DNA of 64,000 nt. It comes from Sporosarcina ureilytica. Its GTDB lineage: Bacteria > Bacillota > Bacilli > Bacillales_A > Planococcaceae. Positions 1 to 9,946 of the stretch are shown one piece after another. The position numbers and the translations under genes are program-made. Positions within the stretch are counted from its first letter, which is position 1; each line of letters starts with the position of its first letter. The notes beneath the pieces were generated by a model. That model saw only the letters and a list, made by a program, of their open reading frames with translations. It was not told the DNA's origin and made no database searches. The stretch spans positions 2,108,001 to 2,172,000 of the forward strand of contig NZ_CP017560.1 of the NCBI RefSeq assembly GCF_001753205.1, given 5' to 3'.

Positions 1-593
<593 letters not shown>

Positions 594-690
594 TTAAATT
601 TATGCACAATTACCTTTTACAGGGAATGTACGCCTTTAAAAAATCCTTTAGTTAACTTGTTCAAACATGAACAGTTAGCGATAGTAATAA

Positions 691-1269
691 TTACTCATTT
701 ACTTTAACCATAGCTGGTCGTAGTACTCGATCTTTTAGTATATAACCTTTTTGCATTTCTTCAAGCACGACGCCCGATGGTTTTTCCTCATCCTTATCAG
801 TCATGACTGCTTGATGAAAATTTGGATCGAATTCTTTATCAAACGCTTCAATTTCAACAAGTCCCTCAGACTTCAGCGTATCGACGAGTGAACGGTAAAT
901 CATATCGATTCCTTCCATCATTGATTTCGCTTCGTCTGTCTTCGCTTCTACTGTTAAAGCACGTTCGAAGTTATCCAAAACTGGTAGGATACTTGTTAAA
1001 ACACGCTGAGATTGATACTTTTGAATCGCTTCTTTCTCTTGTGTTGAACGACGTTTAAAGTTATCGTAATCCGCGAGTACTCTAAAGTATTTATTTTCTT
1101 CTTCTTTAAGTTGTTCCTTCAGTTGAGTTAGTTCTGTTTCTTCAGAGTCGATTTCTACAGCGTTAGTTTCCTCATCTGTTTCAATCGTATCTTCTACTTC
1201 AGTTTCTTCAACTTCCGTTACTTCTTCCTCAGCAACAGTTTCTACTTCAATTTCTTCATTATGTTTCAT
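691..1269 (-). CDS. grpE: Nucleotide exchange factor GrpE
   Basis: A 192-residue GrpE, the ADP/ATP exchange factor for DnaK. The first 45 residues are strongly acidic (runs of E, T and V), as in many Bacillales GrpE proteins. A long helix follows (about 45-100, containing FRVLADYDNFKRR), then the beta domain ending in ILKDRVLRPAMVKV. The open frame extends to 1302, but the ATG at 1269 is preceded by a GGAGGG site and begins MKHNEEIEVE. This start overlaps the end of hrcA by 11 bases, suggesting translational coupling. Confidence 0.95.
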   Translation of the reverse strand: MKHNEEIEVETVAEEEVTEVEETEVEDTIETDEETNAVEIDSEETELTQLKEQLKEEENKYFRVLADYDNFKRRSTQEKEAIQKYQSQRVLTSILPVLDNFERALTVEAKTDEAKSMMEGIDMIYRSLVDTLKSEGLVEIEAFDKEFDPNFHQAVMTDKDEEKPSGVVLEEMQKGYILKDRVLRPAMVKVNE

Positions 1270-2323
1270 CGTTATTTTCCCTCCCTGCCGTTCCGTTGCC
1301 AATGGTTAATCTCGCTAATTCACGAGATAAGTCATGGCTCAACAGATTTAGCAAAGTTATTACCCTTCCATAATCCATCCGTTTTGGACCAATGATGGCT
1401 ATGGAACCGTTTGTCATTTCGTCAGCAGAATATGTTGCTGTAATTACACTAAAATCTGTCATTGCATTATGTTTGTTCTCGGAACCAATTTTCACAGCGA
1501 TGCCAGGATGAATATTTTCGAAGATCGATGTCGCATGCGTTCCTTTCTCGATTAAATCGATAAAGGTTTTCATCTTTTCTATATCGTGGAACTCCGGCTG
1601 GTTAATCATATTTAATTTCCCACCAAAATACAAACGTTCCTCTGGCGTAATTGCAATCGCTTCTTTAAAAGAAGCATACAATTCTCCGGCGCGGTCGATA
1701 TGCTTTTCCAAAATAGCTCTCGTTTCTTGGATAAGCTTTTTATGAAGATGAACTAAAGGTGTTCCGACTAGTCGTTCGTTTAAGATATTCACCATTTTCT
1801 CAATGTCCGAAGCGGAAAATCCTTTCGGAACATTAAATAATCGATTTTCAACTTGACCATTATCCATCACAATAATGGCTACTGCAGTATTTTGATCTAG
1901 CGGTACGATTGAAAAGCGTCTCACCGCATGCATCGACGAATCTGGACCAAGTAAAATCGAAGTATAATTTGTTAAATCTGAAATAATCGTCGCTGATTTT
2001 CGAATCAACTCTTCTGTTTCCATAATCTTTTGCTGAAATATAGAACTCAGTTGCTGACTATCTTCCCGGTTAAGCTTACTTTCCGTCAATAAATGATCGA
2101 CATAAAATCGATATCCTTGCTCGGAAGGAATTCTCCCGGAAGATGTATGTGTTTTCTCTAAAAAGCCCATTTCTTCTAGGTCAGCCATTTCATTCCGAAT
2201 CGTCGCTGGACTGAATGGCGCCTCCGGTTTTTTAGATAGTTGCCGAGACCCAACAGGTTGCGCTGATTGGATGTAATCGTCGACCGTTAATTGTAAAATG
2301 AGCAATTGTCTGTTTGTCAACAT
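1259..2323 (-). CDS. hrcA: Heat-inducible transcription repressor HrcA
   Basis: A 354-residue HrcA, the repressor that binds CIRCE operators of class I heat-shock operons. The N-terminal winged helix (about 1-75) begins MLTNRQLLILQLTVDDYI and includes PVGSRQLSKK and SPATIRNEMADLEEMGFLEK. The rest is the GAF-like dimerisation region, containing FGGKLNMI. The frame is open to 2374, but the ATG at 2323 has an AGGAGTG site and matches the family start. A CIRCE element lies immediately upstream, so the gene is almost certainly autoregulated together with grpE and dnaK. Confidence 0.96.
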   Translation of the reverse strand: MLTNRQLLILQLTVDDYIQSAQPVGSRQLSKKPEAPFSPATIRNEMADLEEMGFLEKTHTSSGRIPSEQGYRFYVDHLLTESKLNREDSQQLSSIFQQKIMETEELIRKSATIISDLTNYTSILLGPDSSMHAVRRFSIVPLDQNTAVAIIVMDNGQVENRLFNVPKGFSASDIEKMVNILNERLVGTPLVHLHKKLIQETRAILEKHIDRAGELYASFKEAIAITPEERLYFGGKLNMINQPEFHDIEKMKTFIDLIEKGTHATSIFENIHPGIAVKIGSENKHNAMTDFSVITATYSADEMTNGSIAIIGPKRMDYGRVITLLNLLSHDLSRELARLTIGNGTAGRENNDET

Positions 2324-2337
2324 AACTATCACTCCTG

Positions 2338-2364
2338 TTAGCACTCTTTCAGGTTGAGTGCTAA
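2338..2364 (-). promoter_or_regulatory. CIRCE operator (HrcA binding site)
   Basis: A perfect 9-9-9 inverted repeat: TTAGCACTC, nine bases, then GAGTGCTAA. This is the consensus CIRCE element. It lies between the predicted -10 box and the hrcA ribosome binding site, where bound HrcA would block transcription of hrcA-grpE-dnaK. Confidence 0.97.
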
Positions 2365-2374
2365 TACTAATCAT

Positions 2375-2403
2375 AATTTAACAAATGCAATCGGTACTGT
2401 CAA
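2375..2403 (-). promoter_or_regulatory. Predicted sigma-A promoter of the hrcA operon
   Basis: On the minus strand there is TTGACA (2398-2403), a 17-base spacer, and TAAATT (2375-2380). The -35 box is perfect and the -10 box is moderate. The site lies directly upstream of CIRCE, as in other HrcA-regulated operons. Confidence 0.75.
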
Positions 2404-2418
2404 TTAATAGACTTCCAC

Positions 2419-3552
2419 CTACGTAAGAAATTGTTGAAACACTTCGTTCCCTCTAAATAAACCAGTATTTGTTAATTTATACCTGTCATTAGTTTGTTCA
2501 ATTAATCCTTTATTTATGAGCATCTGCAATGCATCCCCGTAAACATCTTTTAGAGCACGACCAAACTTTTCTTCAAAATGCTTTGCTGAAACACCTTCAA
2601 TTTTTCTTAACCCTAAGAACATTTCCTCTTCCATCGCTTCAACTTCTGTCACTTCATGTGTGTGTAAAATTGGGCGTTTCTCTTCATCTAGGGAAGCCAT
2701 ATACTGTTTAATCGGGCCTATATTTGAATAGCGCTGCCCATTTATAAATCCATGCGCACCTGCTCCAATCCCCGCATATGATTCATTTTCCCAGTAAAGA
2801 AGGTTATGAACGGATTCATAGTCTGGCATTGCAAAATTACTAATTTCATATTGGTTACGACCATTCTTTTCCATATGTTTAATAAGCATTTCCAACATTT
2901 CTGCTTCCGCATCTTCACCCGGTAAAGGCAATTTCCCTTTGTTCATTAAATTGTAAAAAACGGTTTTCGGTTCAACAATTAATGAATAACCTGAATAATG
3001 TTCTAAGCCTAAGTTCGTTGCTTTGTCCAACGTATCTTGCCATTGTTCAATGGTTTGTCCAGGTAGACCATAAATAAGGTCAATACTAATATTATCAAAA
3101 CCGGCTTTTCGAGCATCTTGAATCACACGCGTCGCATCATGTGCGCTATGCGTTCTTCCAATCTTCTTTAATAAATCCTCATCAAAAGATTGCACGCCAA
3201 TACTTAACCGTTTAACGCCACCATTTTTCAAAACGACTAACTTTTCATATGTTAATTCATCGGGATTGGCTTCTGTCGTAAATTCTCGGAGCGAATCAAC
3301 ATCTACATACTTAGCAATAATTTCAAGTAACCGATGTAGTTGGCCTGCTGATAGTGATGTAGGGGTTCCGCCGCCTAGAAAAACCGTTTCAACCGCTTCG
3401 AATGAAATTTCTTCTTTTTTCATCATCGCGAACTCTTTTCCGATTGCTTCAATATATTCATCGACTGGTTGATTTTTAAAAAACACTTTATTGAAATCAC
3501 AGTAATGACAAATTTGATGACAAAACGGAATATGGATATAGATCCCTTTCAT
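2419..3552 (-). CDS. hemW: Radical SAM heme chaperone HemW (HemN-like)
   Basis: A 377-residue radical SAM protein. Cys11, Cys15 and Cys18 (CHQICHYC) form the iron-sulfur cluster motif. It is followed by FLGGGTPTSL and the HemN-family C-terminal domain (about 290-377). Its length and its position beside hrcA and lepA fit HemW, a heme-binding chaperone, rather than the longer coproporphyrinogen III dehydrogenase HemN. The frame runs open to 3606, but the ATG at 3552 has an AAAGGAG site and starts exactly at the conserved MKGIYIHIPFC. Confidence 0.93.
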   Translation of the reverse strand: MKGIYIHIPFCHQICHYCDFNKVFFKNQPVDEYIEAIGKEFAMMKKEEISFEAVETVFLGGGTPTSLSAGQLHRLLEIIAKYVDVDSLREFTTEANPDELTYEKLVVLKNGGVKRLSIGVQSFDEDLLKKIGRTHSAHDATRVIQDARKAGFDNISIDLIYGLPGQTIEQWQDTLDKATNLGLEHYSGYSLIVEPKTVFYNLMNKGKLPLPGEDAEAEMLEMLIKHMEKNGRNQYEISNFAMPDYESVHNLLYWENESYAGIGAGAHGFINGQRYSNIGPIKQYMASLDEEKRPILHTHEVTEVEAMEEEMFLGLRKIEGVSAKHFEEKFGRALKDVYGDALQMLINKGLIEQTNDRYKLTNTGLFRGNEVFQQFLT

Positions 3553-3622
3553 ACGCTGCTCTCCTTTCGTAACAGGAAAAAGGAGGCATAATCGCCCCCT
3601 TCCCATTGCTTTACTAAATTGA

Positions 3623-5446
3623 TTACTCTTCGTCCATTTTCAATACGGCCATAAATGCTTCTTGAGGAACTTCAACGGATCCTACTTGTTTCATACGCTT
3701 TTTACCTTCTTTTTGCTTTTCAAGTAGTTTACGCTTACGAGAAATGTCTCCACCGTAACATTTTGCAAGTACGTTTTTCCCGATAGATTTAATCGTGGAA
3801 CGGGCGATAATTTTTTGACCAATTGCTGCTTGGACAGGTACTTCAAATTGTTGTCTTGGGATAAGCTCACGTAACTTTTCAACAATCGCTTTTCCACGTT
3901 CGTATGAGAAGTCCCTATGGACAATAAAGCTTAATGCATCAATTTGTTCTCCATTTAATAAGATATCCATTTTGACAAGCTTCGATGCCTTATAACCAAT
4001 CATTTCATAATCTAATGAAGCGTAGCCTCTTGTATTTGATTTTAACATATCAAAGAAATCAAATACGATTTCAGCTAACGGTAATTCATACACGACGTTA
4101 ACTCTAGAAGATGCTAAGTAATCCATCGTAATGAAATTTCCGCGCTTTCTTTGACATAGTTCCATAACTGGTCCAACAAAGTCTTCAGGTACCATAATGG
4201 ATGCTTTTACATATGGTTCTTCTACATAATCAATGAGTGGTGCATCTGGCATCATGTATGGGTTGTCCACTTTATGGTGCTCCCCGTCTGTTGTGACGAC
4301 ATTGTAAATAACGCTTGGTGCAGTAGTGATAAGTTCAATATTAAACTCACGTTCGATACGTTCTTGAATAATTTCCATATGGAGTAATCCTAAGAAACCG
4401 CAACGATAACCGAATCCAAGAGCTTGAGATGTTTCGGGCTCATATTCAAGTGCAGAGTCATTTAACTCTAGCTTTTCTAAGGCTTCACGTAAGTCATTAT
4501 ATTTGGACGTATCGATAGGATATAATCCACAGAAAACCATTGGATTCATTCTTCTATATCCAGGTAGCGCTTCTTCTGCAGGATTGTCCGCTTTTGTAAT
4601 TGTATCCCCGACTTGTGTATCACCAACGTTTTTAATCGATGCTGATAAATAACCAACGTCACCAATATTCAATTCTTTCATCGGCGTTTCATGTGGTGTA
4701 AAGACACCTGTTTCAAGCACTTCAAACTCTTTTCCTGTTGCCATCATTCGAATTTTATCTCCAGGCTTTACGGACCCGTCAATCACTCGAATATAAGCAA
4801 TAACCCCTCTATACTGGTCGTAGTGAGAGTCAAAAATTAACGCCTTTAATGGCGCATCAGGATCTCCTGTTGGTGCAGGCACTTTCTCTACAATTTGTTC
4901 TAAGATGTCTTCAATACCAATCCCTGCTTTTGCAGAGGCATGGACAGCTTCAGATGCATCTAGACCGATTACATCCTCCACTTCCGCTTTTACTCGCTCA
5001 GGATCTGCAGCAGGTAAGTCGATTTTGTTAATAACCGGTAAAATCTCAAGGTCGTTGTCGATTGCTAAATAGACGTTCGCAAGCGTCTGTGCTTCAATTC
5101 CTTGCGCCGCGTCGACGACCAGGATGGCACCTTCACAAGCCGCTAAACTCCTTGACACTTCGTATGTAAAGTCGACGTGTCCTGGCGTATCAATGAGGTG
5201 AAATGTATATTCTTCCCCATCTCTTGCCGTATACGTCAACTGAACCGCATTTAACTTAATCGTAATGCCACGCTCTTTTTCTAGATCCATTGAGTCTAAT
5301 GTTTGCGTAGTCATTTCTCTCGCTGTTAATGTATTCGTTTGTTCCAAGATTCGGTCAGCAAGTGTAGATTTCCCATGGTCAATATGGGCAATGATAGAAA
5401 AGTTTCTAATATTTTTCTGACGCGCTAATTTCTGTTCTGAATTCAT
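3623..5446 (-). CDS. lepA: Elongation factor 4 (LepA) GTPase
   Basis: A 607-residue translational GTPase close to the usual 600-612. It carries the G1 motif AHIDHGKST (residues 20-28), G3 DTPGHVDF and G4 NKID, then EF-G-like domains and the LepA-specific C-terminal domain rich in lysine ([19 protein letters not shown]). LepA acts on ribosomes during initiation or back-translocation. The start at 5446 is chosen because of a TAGGAGTG site; the longer frame to 5503 has none. It lies between hemW and spoIIP, all co-directional. Confidence 0.96.
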   Translation of the reverse strand: MNSEQKLARQKNIRNFSIIAHIDHGKSTLADRILEQTNTLTAREMTTQTLDSMDLEKERGITIKLNAVQLTYTARDGEEYTFHLIDTPGHVDFTYEVSRSLAACEGAILVVDAAQGIEAQTLANVYLAIDNDLEILPVINKIDLPAADPERVKAEVEDVIGLDASEAVHASAKAGIGIEDILEQIVEKVPAPTGDPDAPLKALIFDSHYDQYRGVIAYIRVIDGSVKPGDKIRMMATGKEFEVLETGVFTPHETPMKELNIGDVGYLSASIKNVGDTQVGDTITKADNPAEEALPGYRRMNPMVFCGLYPIDTSKYNDLREALEKLELNDSALEYEPETSQALGFGYRCGFLGLLHMEIIQERIEREFNIELITTAPSVIYNVVTTDGEHHKVDNPYMMPDAPLIDYVEEPYVKASIMVPEDFVGPVMELCQRKRGNFITMDYLASSRVNVVYELPLAEIVFDFFDMLKSNTRGYASLDYEMIGYKASKLVKMDILLNGEQIDALSFIVHRDFSYERGKAIVEKLRELIPRQQFEVPVQAAIGQKIIARSTIKSIGKNVLAKCYGGDISRKRKLLEKQKEGKKRMKQVGSVEVPQEAFMAVLKMDEE

Positions 5447-5499
5447 TCTGTTCACTCCTATTTCTGCTACTAGAAGTATACCAGTGAACGCCTCGTTGT

Positions 5500-6312
5500 T
5501 CAATTTTCTGCGTCATTTTCATTCGATAAAATTGAAGTTGCCGCTTCAGCTACGATTGCAATTGTCCGATTTAATTCATCTTCTTTGTTTTCAATGCCGC
5601 CTAATTCAATAACAAGTAAATTAGGATGTAAGTCTTGATTATATTTCCCGTCCACTCCTGGCCCACTTTTTCTAATTAGCCCACGAGTAATCCCCGGAAC
5701 TCGTTTCTCCATTTCTGCCTTTAGCCTCATCGCCTTTTCCTCGTTATGCTTATGATTTGGATGTTCTAACCCAATAACGAAAGCCACTTTTGCATAGTTT
5801 TCCCCTTCATAACTGATGGTTGTTTTATCCCGACCAATCGAATCACGATGCATATCAAGTATCAAGTCATAGTCAGACTGCTCAATTTGCTGTTGTACAA
5901 AAGGACGAACTGCGTGATAAGCTTTTGAAAAAGGCATACGCTTCTTTTCAAGTTCCTGCATGTTATTTACCGGTAATATATCCGTTTCTATCCCATTTAC
6001 CGCAAGTTGTGCTTGTAGTTTTTCACCAAACTTTGTAATATTTTCAGTTCGGTGCGAAACGGTTACTTTTCCACTTTTTTCTTTCGTCACTGGTTCAAAC
6101 GCTTCGTGATTATGCGTAAAGTAAAGAAGTGCTTTCTTCTTCTCTTCCTGTACTTCCTCTTGAAACACATTCGAGGCATAGACAATTTTAAGTGGCTCTT
6201 TCATTAGTTTCGATGTTGCTGAAGTAGTACTGTTTGGAAGGAGATTCATTATTATTGGGAATAGAAATAGAATAAGAATAAAAGCACTCCATATTTGCAA
6301 TGTTTTCTTCAT
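5500..6312 (-). CDS. spoIIP: Stage II sporulation protein P (short form)
   Basis: A 270-residue SpoIIP, the cell-wall amidase/endopeptidase that works with SpoIID and SpoIIM during engulfment. A single N-terminal membrane segment (about 6-26) precedes the amidase domain. Visible motifs are [19 protein letters not shown] and [15 protein letters not shown], supplying the zinc-binding His and Glu residues. The start has a GGAGGGG site. The protein is shorter than the roughly 400-residue Bacillus subtilis homologue; the missing part is between the membrane anchor and the catalytic domain. No yqxA-like gene separates it from lepA. Confidence 0.9.
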   Translation of the reverse strand: MKKTLQIWSAFILILFLFPIIMNLLPNSTTSATSKLMKEPLKIVYASNVFQEEVQEEKKKALLYFTHNHEAFEPVTKEKSGKVTVSHRTENITKFGEKLQAQLAVNGIETDILPVNNMQELEKKRMPFSKAYHAVRPFVQQQIEQSDYDLILDMHRDSIGRDKTTISYEGENYAKVAFVIGLEHPNHKHNEEKAMRLKAEMEKRVPGITRGLIRKSGPGVDGKYNQDLHPNLLVIELGGIENKEDELNRTIAIVAEAATSILSNENDAEN

Positions 6313-6362
6313 GTTAAACCCCTCCGTTCCTCAACTATATGCAGCTAGAAACGGATACATGA

Positions 6363-7400
6363 TTACTTTTTAATACTACGAACCCAATGGGATAATGAGG
6401 TAGATAAATTTTCCGCATAAAGTGCAACCCAAGCATCAACTTCCTTAGGTGAAACGAACGTTCGCAGCTCATGATTCGTTAACACTTCTTCAAAAAGCTG
6501 AACGCGTTCTTCATGCGGCCATTCTGCCCAGTCTCCAAAAATTGGTTTTAAAACGGAACGATCTACTTCTTTGTTTTCCGAACGTAGCCAAGGGGTCACT
6601 GACAAACTTGAAGATGGACTTTTTTCTTCTTCAATCTTCGATGCAATATAACTAAACATTGTATCGATCGCATCTGCGATAAGTACAGGACCATCTACAA
6701 CTGTCGGTATGCCAATTGCAATCACTGGCAGACCTAATGTTTCCTCCGATACTTCTTTTCGGCTATTGCCTACACCAGAACCTGGATGGATACCAGTATC
6801 TGTTAATTGAATCGTTCGACATAACCTAGATGAATCACGAGCAGCCAGTGCATCAATAACGATAAGTAAATCCGGCTCAACTTCCGAAACAACGGCTTTA
6901 ATAAAATCAGCAGTTTCCAAACCGGTTTGAATCGTTACGCCTGGTGCATAGACAAACACTTCTCCGCCGTCTTCAGTATAATATTCCGCCACAATTTCCC
7001 TTAACCTATCCATCGCTAACGGACCAACTGCATCTGGCGTAACTTCCCTATTTCCCAATCCAATAAATAAAATCTTTCCATTAGCAATAGCTTCTTTATT
7101 TTTCACAATACCGTCTAGCTTGTCTATTAACAGTTGGGATAACTGTGTGATTTCCTCACTATCATTTGGCGTTAATGAAGGCACTGTTAACGTAATATAA
7201 TTTCCTTTTTTCTTCCCGATTCGTTTTTCGCCTAATTCATCTACGACAACTTCCGTTAACTTAACTCTCCCATGCGTTGATTCGTTAAATATTATTCCTT
7301 TCGATTCCTCTAGTTTATCTTTTTCACTCTCAGTTTGATGACGGACCATTTCTTCACTTTCGACAAGGAGGTCTGTCCGATAAAAATCAAATTTCTCCAT
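6363..7400 (-). CDS. gpr: Germination protease GPR
   Basis: A 345-residue GPR (peptidase family A25), which degrades small acid-soluble spore proteins at germination. It begins MEKFDFYRTDLLVESEEMV, the conserved propeptide region. It contains FIGLGNREVTPDAVGP, VYAPGVTIQTGLETAD and the family segment LIVIDALAARDSSRLCRTIQ. An AGGTGATT site precedes the ATG. Sigma-G control is expected from the family. A weak candidate -10 (CATAGTC on the minus strand) is present upstream but is not convincing. Confidence 0.95.
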   Translation of the reverse strand: MEKFDFYRTDLLVESEEMVRHQTESEKDKLEESKGIIFNESTHGRVKLTEVVVDELGEKRIGKKKGNYITLTVPSLTPNDSEEITQLSQLLIDKLDGIVKNKEAIANGKILFIGLGNREVTPDAVGPLAMDRLREIVAEYYTEDGGEVFVYAPGVTIQTGLETADFIKAVVSEVEPDLLIVIDALAARDSSRLCRTIQLTDTGIHPGSGVGNSRKEVSEETLGLPVIAIGIPTVVDGPVLIADAIDTMFSYIASKIEEEKSPSSSLSVTPWLRSENKEVDRSVLKPIFGDWAEWPHEERVQLFEEVLTNHELRTFVSPKEVDAWVALYAENLSTSLSHWVRSIKK

Positions 7401-7495
7401 AGAATCACCTCGTGCTTCAGTCTGTGCGTTGTGACTATGAAATATTCTCTAGCTGAGTAATTCAAACGCTCCATCATAATACATATATTTTTTTG

Positions 7496-7524
7496 TTGCA
7501 TTTCTATGATTCCTTTGTTAAAAT
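7496..7524 (+). promoter_or_regulatory. Predicted sigma-A promoter of rpsT
   Basis: TTGCAT (7496-7501), a 17-base spacer, and TAAAAT (7519-7524) lie 73 bases upstream of the rpsT start codon, in the divergent gpr-rpsT gap. Confidence 0.65.
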
Positions 7525-7596
7525 TATGCATGTTATGAAAGTGATTTCTTAAGTATGATGAAACATTTTCCCTACCTGAAATTGGAGGTGAACGAT

Positions 7597-7848
7597 TTGC
7601 CAAACATTAAATCAGCTATTAAACGCGTAAAGCAAGGCGCAGAACGCAACGAACGTAACGCACATGCAAAAGCAACTATGCGTACTGCGATTCGTAAAGC
7701 AGAACTAGCTCTTGACAATAAAGAAGAGAACGCTTCAGTACTTCTGTCACATGCAGTGAAATTAATTGATACTGCCGCTGGAAAAGGCCTTATCCATAAA
7801 AACAATGCATCACGTCAAAAAGCACGTCTTACGAGAAAAGCGCTATAA
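7597..7848 (+). CDS. rpsT: 30S ribosomal protein S20
   Basis: An 83-residue S20. It begins MPNIKSAIKRVKQ and is typically basic, with KGLIHKNNASRQKARLTRK near the C terminus. It binds 16S rRNA early in 30S assembly. The start is a TTG preceded by TTGGAGGTG; the ATG at 7555 lies in frame but would add a non-conserved extension and has no binding site. The gene is single, with its own promoter and a strong terminator, and diverges from gpr. Confidence 0.96.
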   Translation: MPNIKSAIKRVKQGAERNERNAHAKATMRTAIRKAELALDNKEENASVLLSHAVKLIDTAAGKGLIHKNNASRQKARLTRKAL

Positions 7849-7897
7849 TCTAAGATATGCTGAAGGCGTCGTCGTTTAGACGACCCGGTAGCTAATC

Positions 7898-7966
7898 AAA
7901 AAGACCGTCCATTGAATTGCACCTATCGCACATAGCGATGATGCAAATTCATGTGACGGTCTTTTT
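7898..7966 (+). terminator. Rho-independent terminator of rpsT
   Basis: AAAAAGACCGTC (7898-7909) pairs with GACGGTCTTTTT (7955-7966). The intervening bases extend the stem (TTGAATTGCA with TGCAAATTCA, and ATCGC with GCGAT), giving a very long hairpin ending in a T run. Confidence 0.9.
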
Positions 7967-8097
7967 ATATGTAAACTTTTGGGTTCTATTATATATGTTG
8001 GGGTTTCAAAACAATTTGGCATAAAAATGCACGAAGTCACCTAAATCTTTTACACTTTAATTGTCGAGAAAAAAGTAAGGGATAGGTACCCGTGAAA

Positions 8098-8258
8098 ATG
8101 AATTTTAACATGAAGATCCCTGGATTAAAAGATGTAATTATTGAGATAACCGAGGAAGTTGGGGAGAATTTTTAGAAGGAATTAATAATAAAACAAAAGT
8201 AATGAAGAGGAACGCATATGGTTTAAGACGCTTTGATCATGCGAGAGCAAAGGTTTAA
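8098..8258 (+). pseudogene. ISL3-family transposase remnant (N- and C-terminal ends only)
   Basis: The ATG at 8098 opens MNFNMKIPGLKDVIIEITE, the typical N terminus of ISL3 transposases. After position 8166 the frame shifts, and a second frame reads EFLEGINNKTKVMKRNAYGL then RRFDHARAKV and stop at 8256-8258, the typical ISL3 C terminus. The 350 or more residues expected between, including the zinc fingers and DDE core, are absent. It cannot encode an active transposase. Confidence 0.8.
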
Positions 8259-8323
8259 TAAAATATAAAGCAATTGGCACTCATTTAGTAGGGTCATGAA
8301 CAAAGTATAAAAGAATGTTATCT

Positions 8324-8474
8324 GTTGATTGGAGCGCAAGGTGGCGACTCGGGCGGGAGTAGCAGGGAAAAAGGTAGTTCACTTTTTCCTAGGTGAGACC
8401 CTGGACGGAGCGAAGCGAAGGAAGCGGCTCACCGCACGCCCCGCCGAACGCGTCCACCTGGAGCGGAAATCAAC
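8324..8474. repeat. GC-rich intergenic repeat nested in the ISL3 remnant
   Basis: A 151-bp block far richer in GC than its surroundings, starting GTTGATTGGAGCGC and ending GGAGCGGAAATCAAC, so the ends are imperfect inverted repeats. Its sequence (GGCGACTC, GAGACCCTGGACGGAGCG, GCGGCTCACCGC, CGCCCCGC) is of the type I recognise as a dispersed intergenic repeat in Bacillaceae and Planococcaceae. The 11-bp sequence CAAAGTATAAA flanks it at 8301-8311 and 8479-8489. A 68-codon open frame crosses it but looks fortuitous. Confidence 0.65.
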
Positions 8475-8563
8475 TTGTCAAAGTATAAATCATAAAAATA
8501 GGGTGACGTGCAAAACACATCACCCCAACATTTGACATAGAACCCTTTTTTGTAATTTAACAT

Positions 8564-9586
8564 TCAACGACGTTGCTGGAGCGAATCCATAAAAAACAAT
8601 TCTAGCAAACGTTCACGTTTCCCACTGGTTGTTTTTAATTTATAATCAATATCTGCCAATTGCTTCAATATTTGTAGCAATCGACTTTCATTCGGTATCC
8701 GCCTATTTTCCAACATTAATTTCACACGATACGGATGGACGTGTAGCGCTTTTGCAATTTGTTGCTGTTGATACCCCTTTTTTCGTAATGATTGCACATG
8801 AATCATTAAACGAATTTGTCCCGCAATTAGCGATGTTAACATAATCGGTTCTTCTCCGCTTCTTAATAAATCATGGTAGATAGAGACCGTCTTCGGAATA
8901 TTACTTGCTACATAAGCGTCCGTTAGTCGAAATACATCCATTTCCGGTGTTCGCGGTACAAGCATCTCGATTAAATCATTCGTAATTTCACCATTTTCAC
9001 CAAGGTAGGTTGCCATTTTACGAATTTCTGTTGCGAGAGATAACAAATTATCTCCAACTGTATTCATTAACGTTTGAGCCGCAGCGGATGAAATATGTGA
9101 CCCATTTGTTTTTGCTTCGTGTTGAATCCATGTTAGAAGATCTTTCCCTTCCAGTCGATTCGCTTCGATGACCGTTGACAGGTCTCTCATTTTTTTAGTA
9201 ATTCGTTTACGACCATCCAACTTTTCATAAGGCGCAATAAACACAACCGTAGCTGTTGGAGATGGATTTTCTAACCATTGTTCTAACACTGTTAAATTAT
9301 GATCTACTTCTGCTCTTTTTTTATCTTGCCCACTTAAAAACACCGCATGGTTGGCGATAATTAACTTATGGTCTTGTAAAAATGGCAATGTATCCGCTTC
9401 TTCAATGACAGCTTCTACTGGTGTCTCTTCCAAATCAAACCGCACGACAGATGCATCATCGATTTCAGGTAATGCCTTTTTTAACCGTTCAATCGTAGCA
9501 TCAAATATGTGATGTTCAACACCCGTTAGTAAATATACAGCGTCCACTTTACCGGATGCGATTTTTTTCCATATAGCATTTGGCAT
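8564..9586 (-). CDS. holA: DNA polymerase III subunit delta
   Basis: A 340-residue clamp-loader delta subunit (yqeN type). Visible family segments include YLLTGVEHHIFDATIERLKK near the N terminus, EWLENP-like text around residue 90, LSLATEIRKMATY, and the C-terminal SKLKTTSGK-type end (DYKLKTTSGKRERLLELFF). It opens the beta clamp within the DnaX complex. The ATG has a GAGGTG site. It is monocistronic here, convergent with the ISL3 remnant and divergent from yqzM. Confidence 0.93.
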   Translation of the reverse strand: MPNAIWKKIASGKVDAVYLLTGVEHHIFDATIERLKKALPEIDDASVVRFDLEETPVEAVIEEADTLPFLQDHKLIIANHAVFLSGQDKKRAEVDHNLTVLEQWLENPSPTATVVFIAPYEKLDGRKRITKKMRDLSTVIEANRLEGKDLLTWIQHEAKTNGSHISSAAAQTLMNTVGDNLLSLATEIRKMATYLGENGEITNDLIEMLVPRTPEMDVFRLTDAYVASNIPKTVSIYHDLLRSGEEPIMLTSLIAGQIRLMIHVQSLRKKGYQQQQIAKALHVHPYRVKLMLENRRIPNESRLLQILKQLADIDYKLKTTSGKRERLLELFFMDSLQQRR

Positions 9587-9747
9587 TTTTTCACCTCAAC
9601 TCTTTACCCTTTTATTATACCTTAAAATGAAAAGACTGTATGAACAATTTGTGTCATTTCTCTCGAACGCAAGAGATATAGACGATTTGTATAGATTTTT
9701 ATAATCCAATCGCTTATACTTAGATTGGATATATAGGAGGTGTAGCA

Positions 9748-9882
9748 ATGAACGAGTTCGAACATGATGTACAATCAAAACGCAATGATTTTGTAGATTC
9801 TGGTGTAGGATTTGTTGTAGCATTTGGATTTTTCTCCAGTATATTTATTATTGCTACAGTAATCGACTTCATTGCAAGCTAA
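9748..9882 (+). CDS. yqzM: YqzM family small membrane protein
   Basis: A 44-residue protein starting MNEFEHDVQSKRNDFVDSG followed by one hydrophobic segment (about 20-42). It matches the YqzM family, which sits at this same place beside comEC and holA in Bacillus. The function is unknown. The ATG follows a perfect AGGAGGTG site seven bases away. It reads against its neighbours and ends in a terminator shared with comEC. Confidence 0.88.
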   Translation: MNEFEHDVQSKRNDFVDSGVGFVVAFGFFSSIFIIATVIDFIAS

Positions 9883-9946
9883 CCAAATCGTTGAATCGGT
9901 CATTTTCTAAACTGGTGACCTACATAACCCACTGTTATTTCGGGTT

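Larger units (their letters stand above)
7981..8545 (+). mobile_element. Internally deleted ISL3-family insertion sequence (MITE-like remnant)
   Basis: A 565-bp element bounded by 23-bp terminal inverted repeats, 7981-8003 and 8523-8545, matching at 19 of 23 positions (GGGTTCTAT outer block and GTTGGGG inner block are identical). Inside are the first 23 codons and about the last 30 codons of an ISL3-type transposase joined in different frames, so the catalytic core is deleted. A second GC-rich repeat sits in its right half. No clear 8-bp target duplication remains, suggesting an old insertion. It lies between the rpsT terminator and the end of holA, where it disrupts no gene. Confidence 0.8.

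Noticed and set aside
8087-8260. Possible small functional gene in the ISL3 region
   Set aside because: The two ends match the N and C termini of a transposase in different frames, so it is a deletion relic.
8329-8535. A 68-codon plus-strand frame across the GC-rich repeat
   Set aside because: It crosses repeat sequence and the ISL3 right end, has no family resemblance, and its GC-rich composition explains the absence of stop codons.
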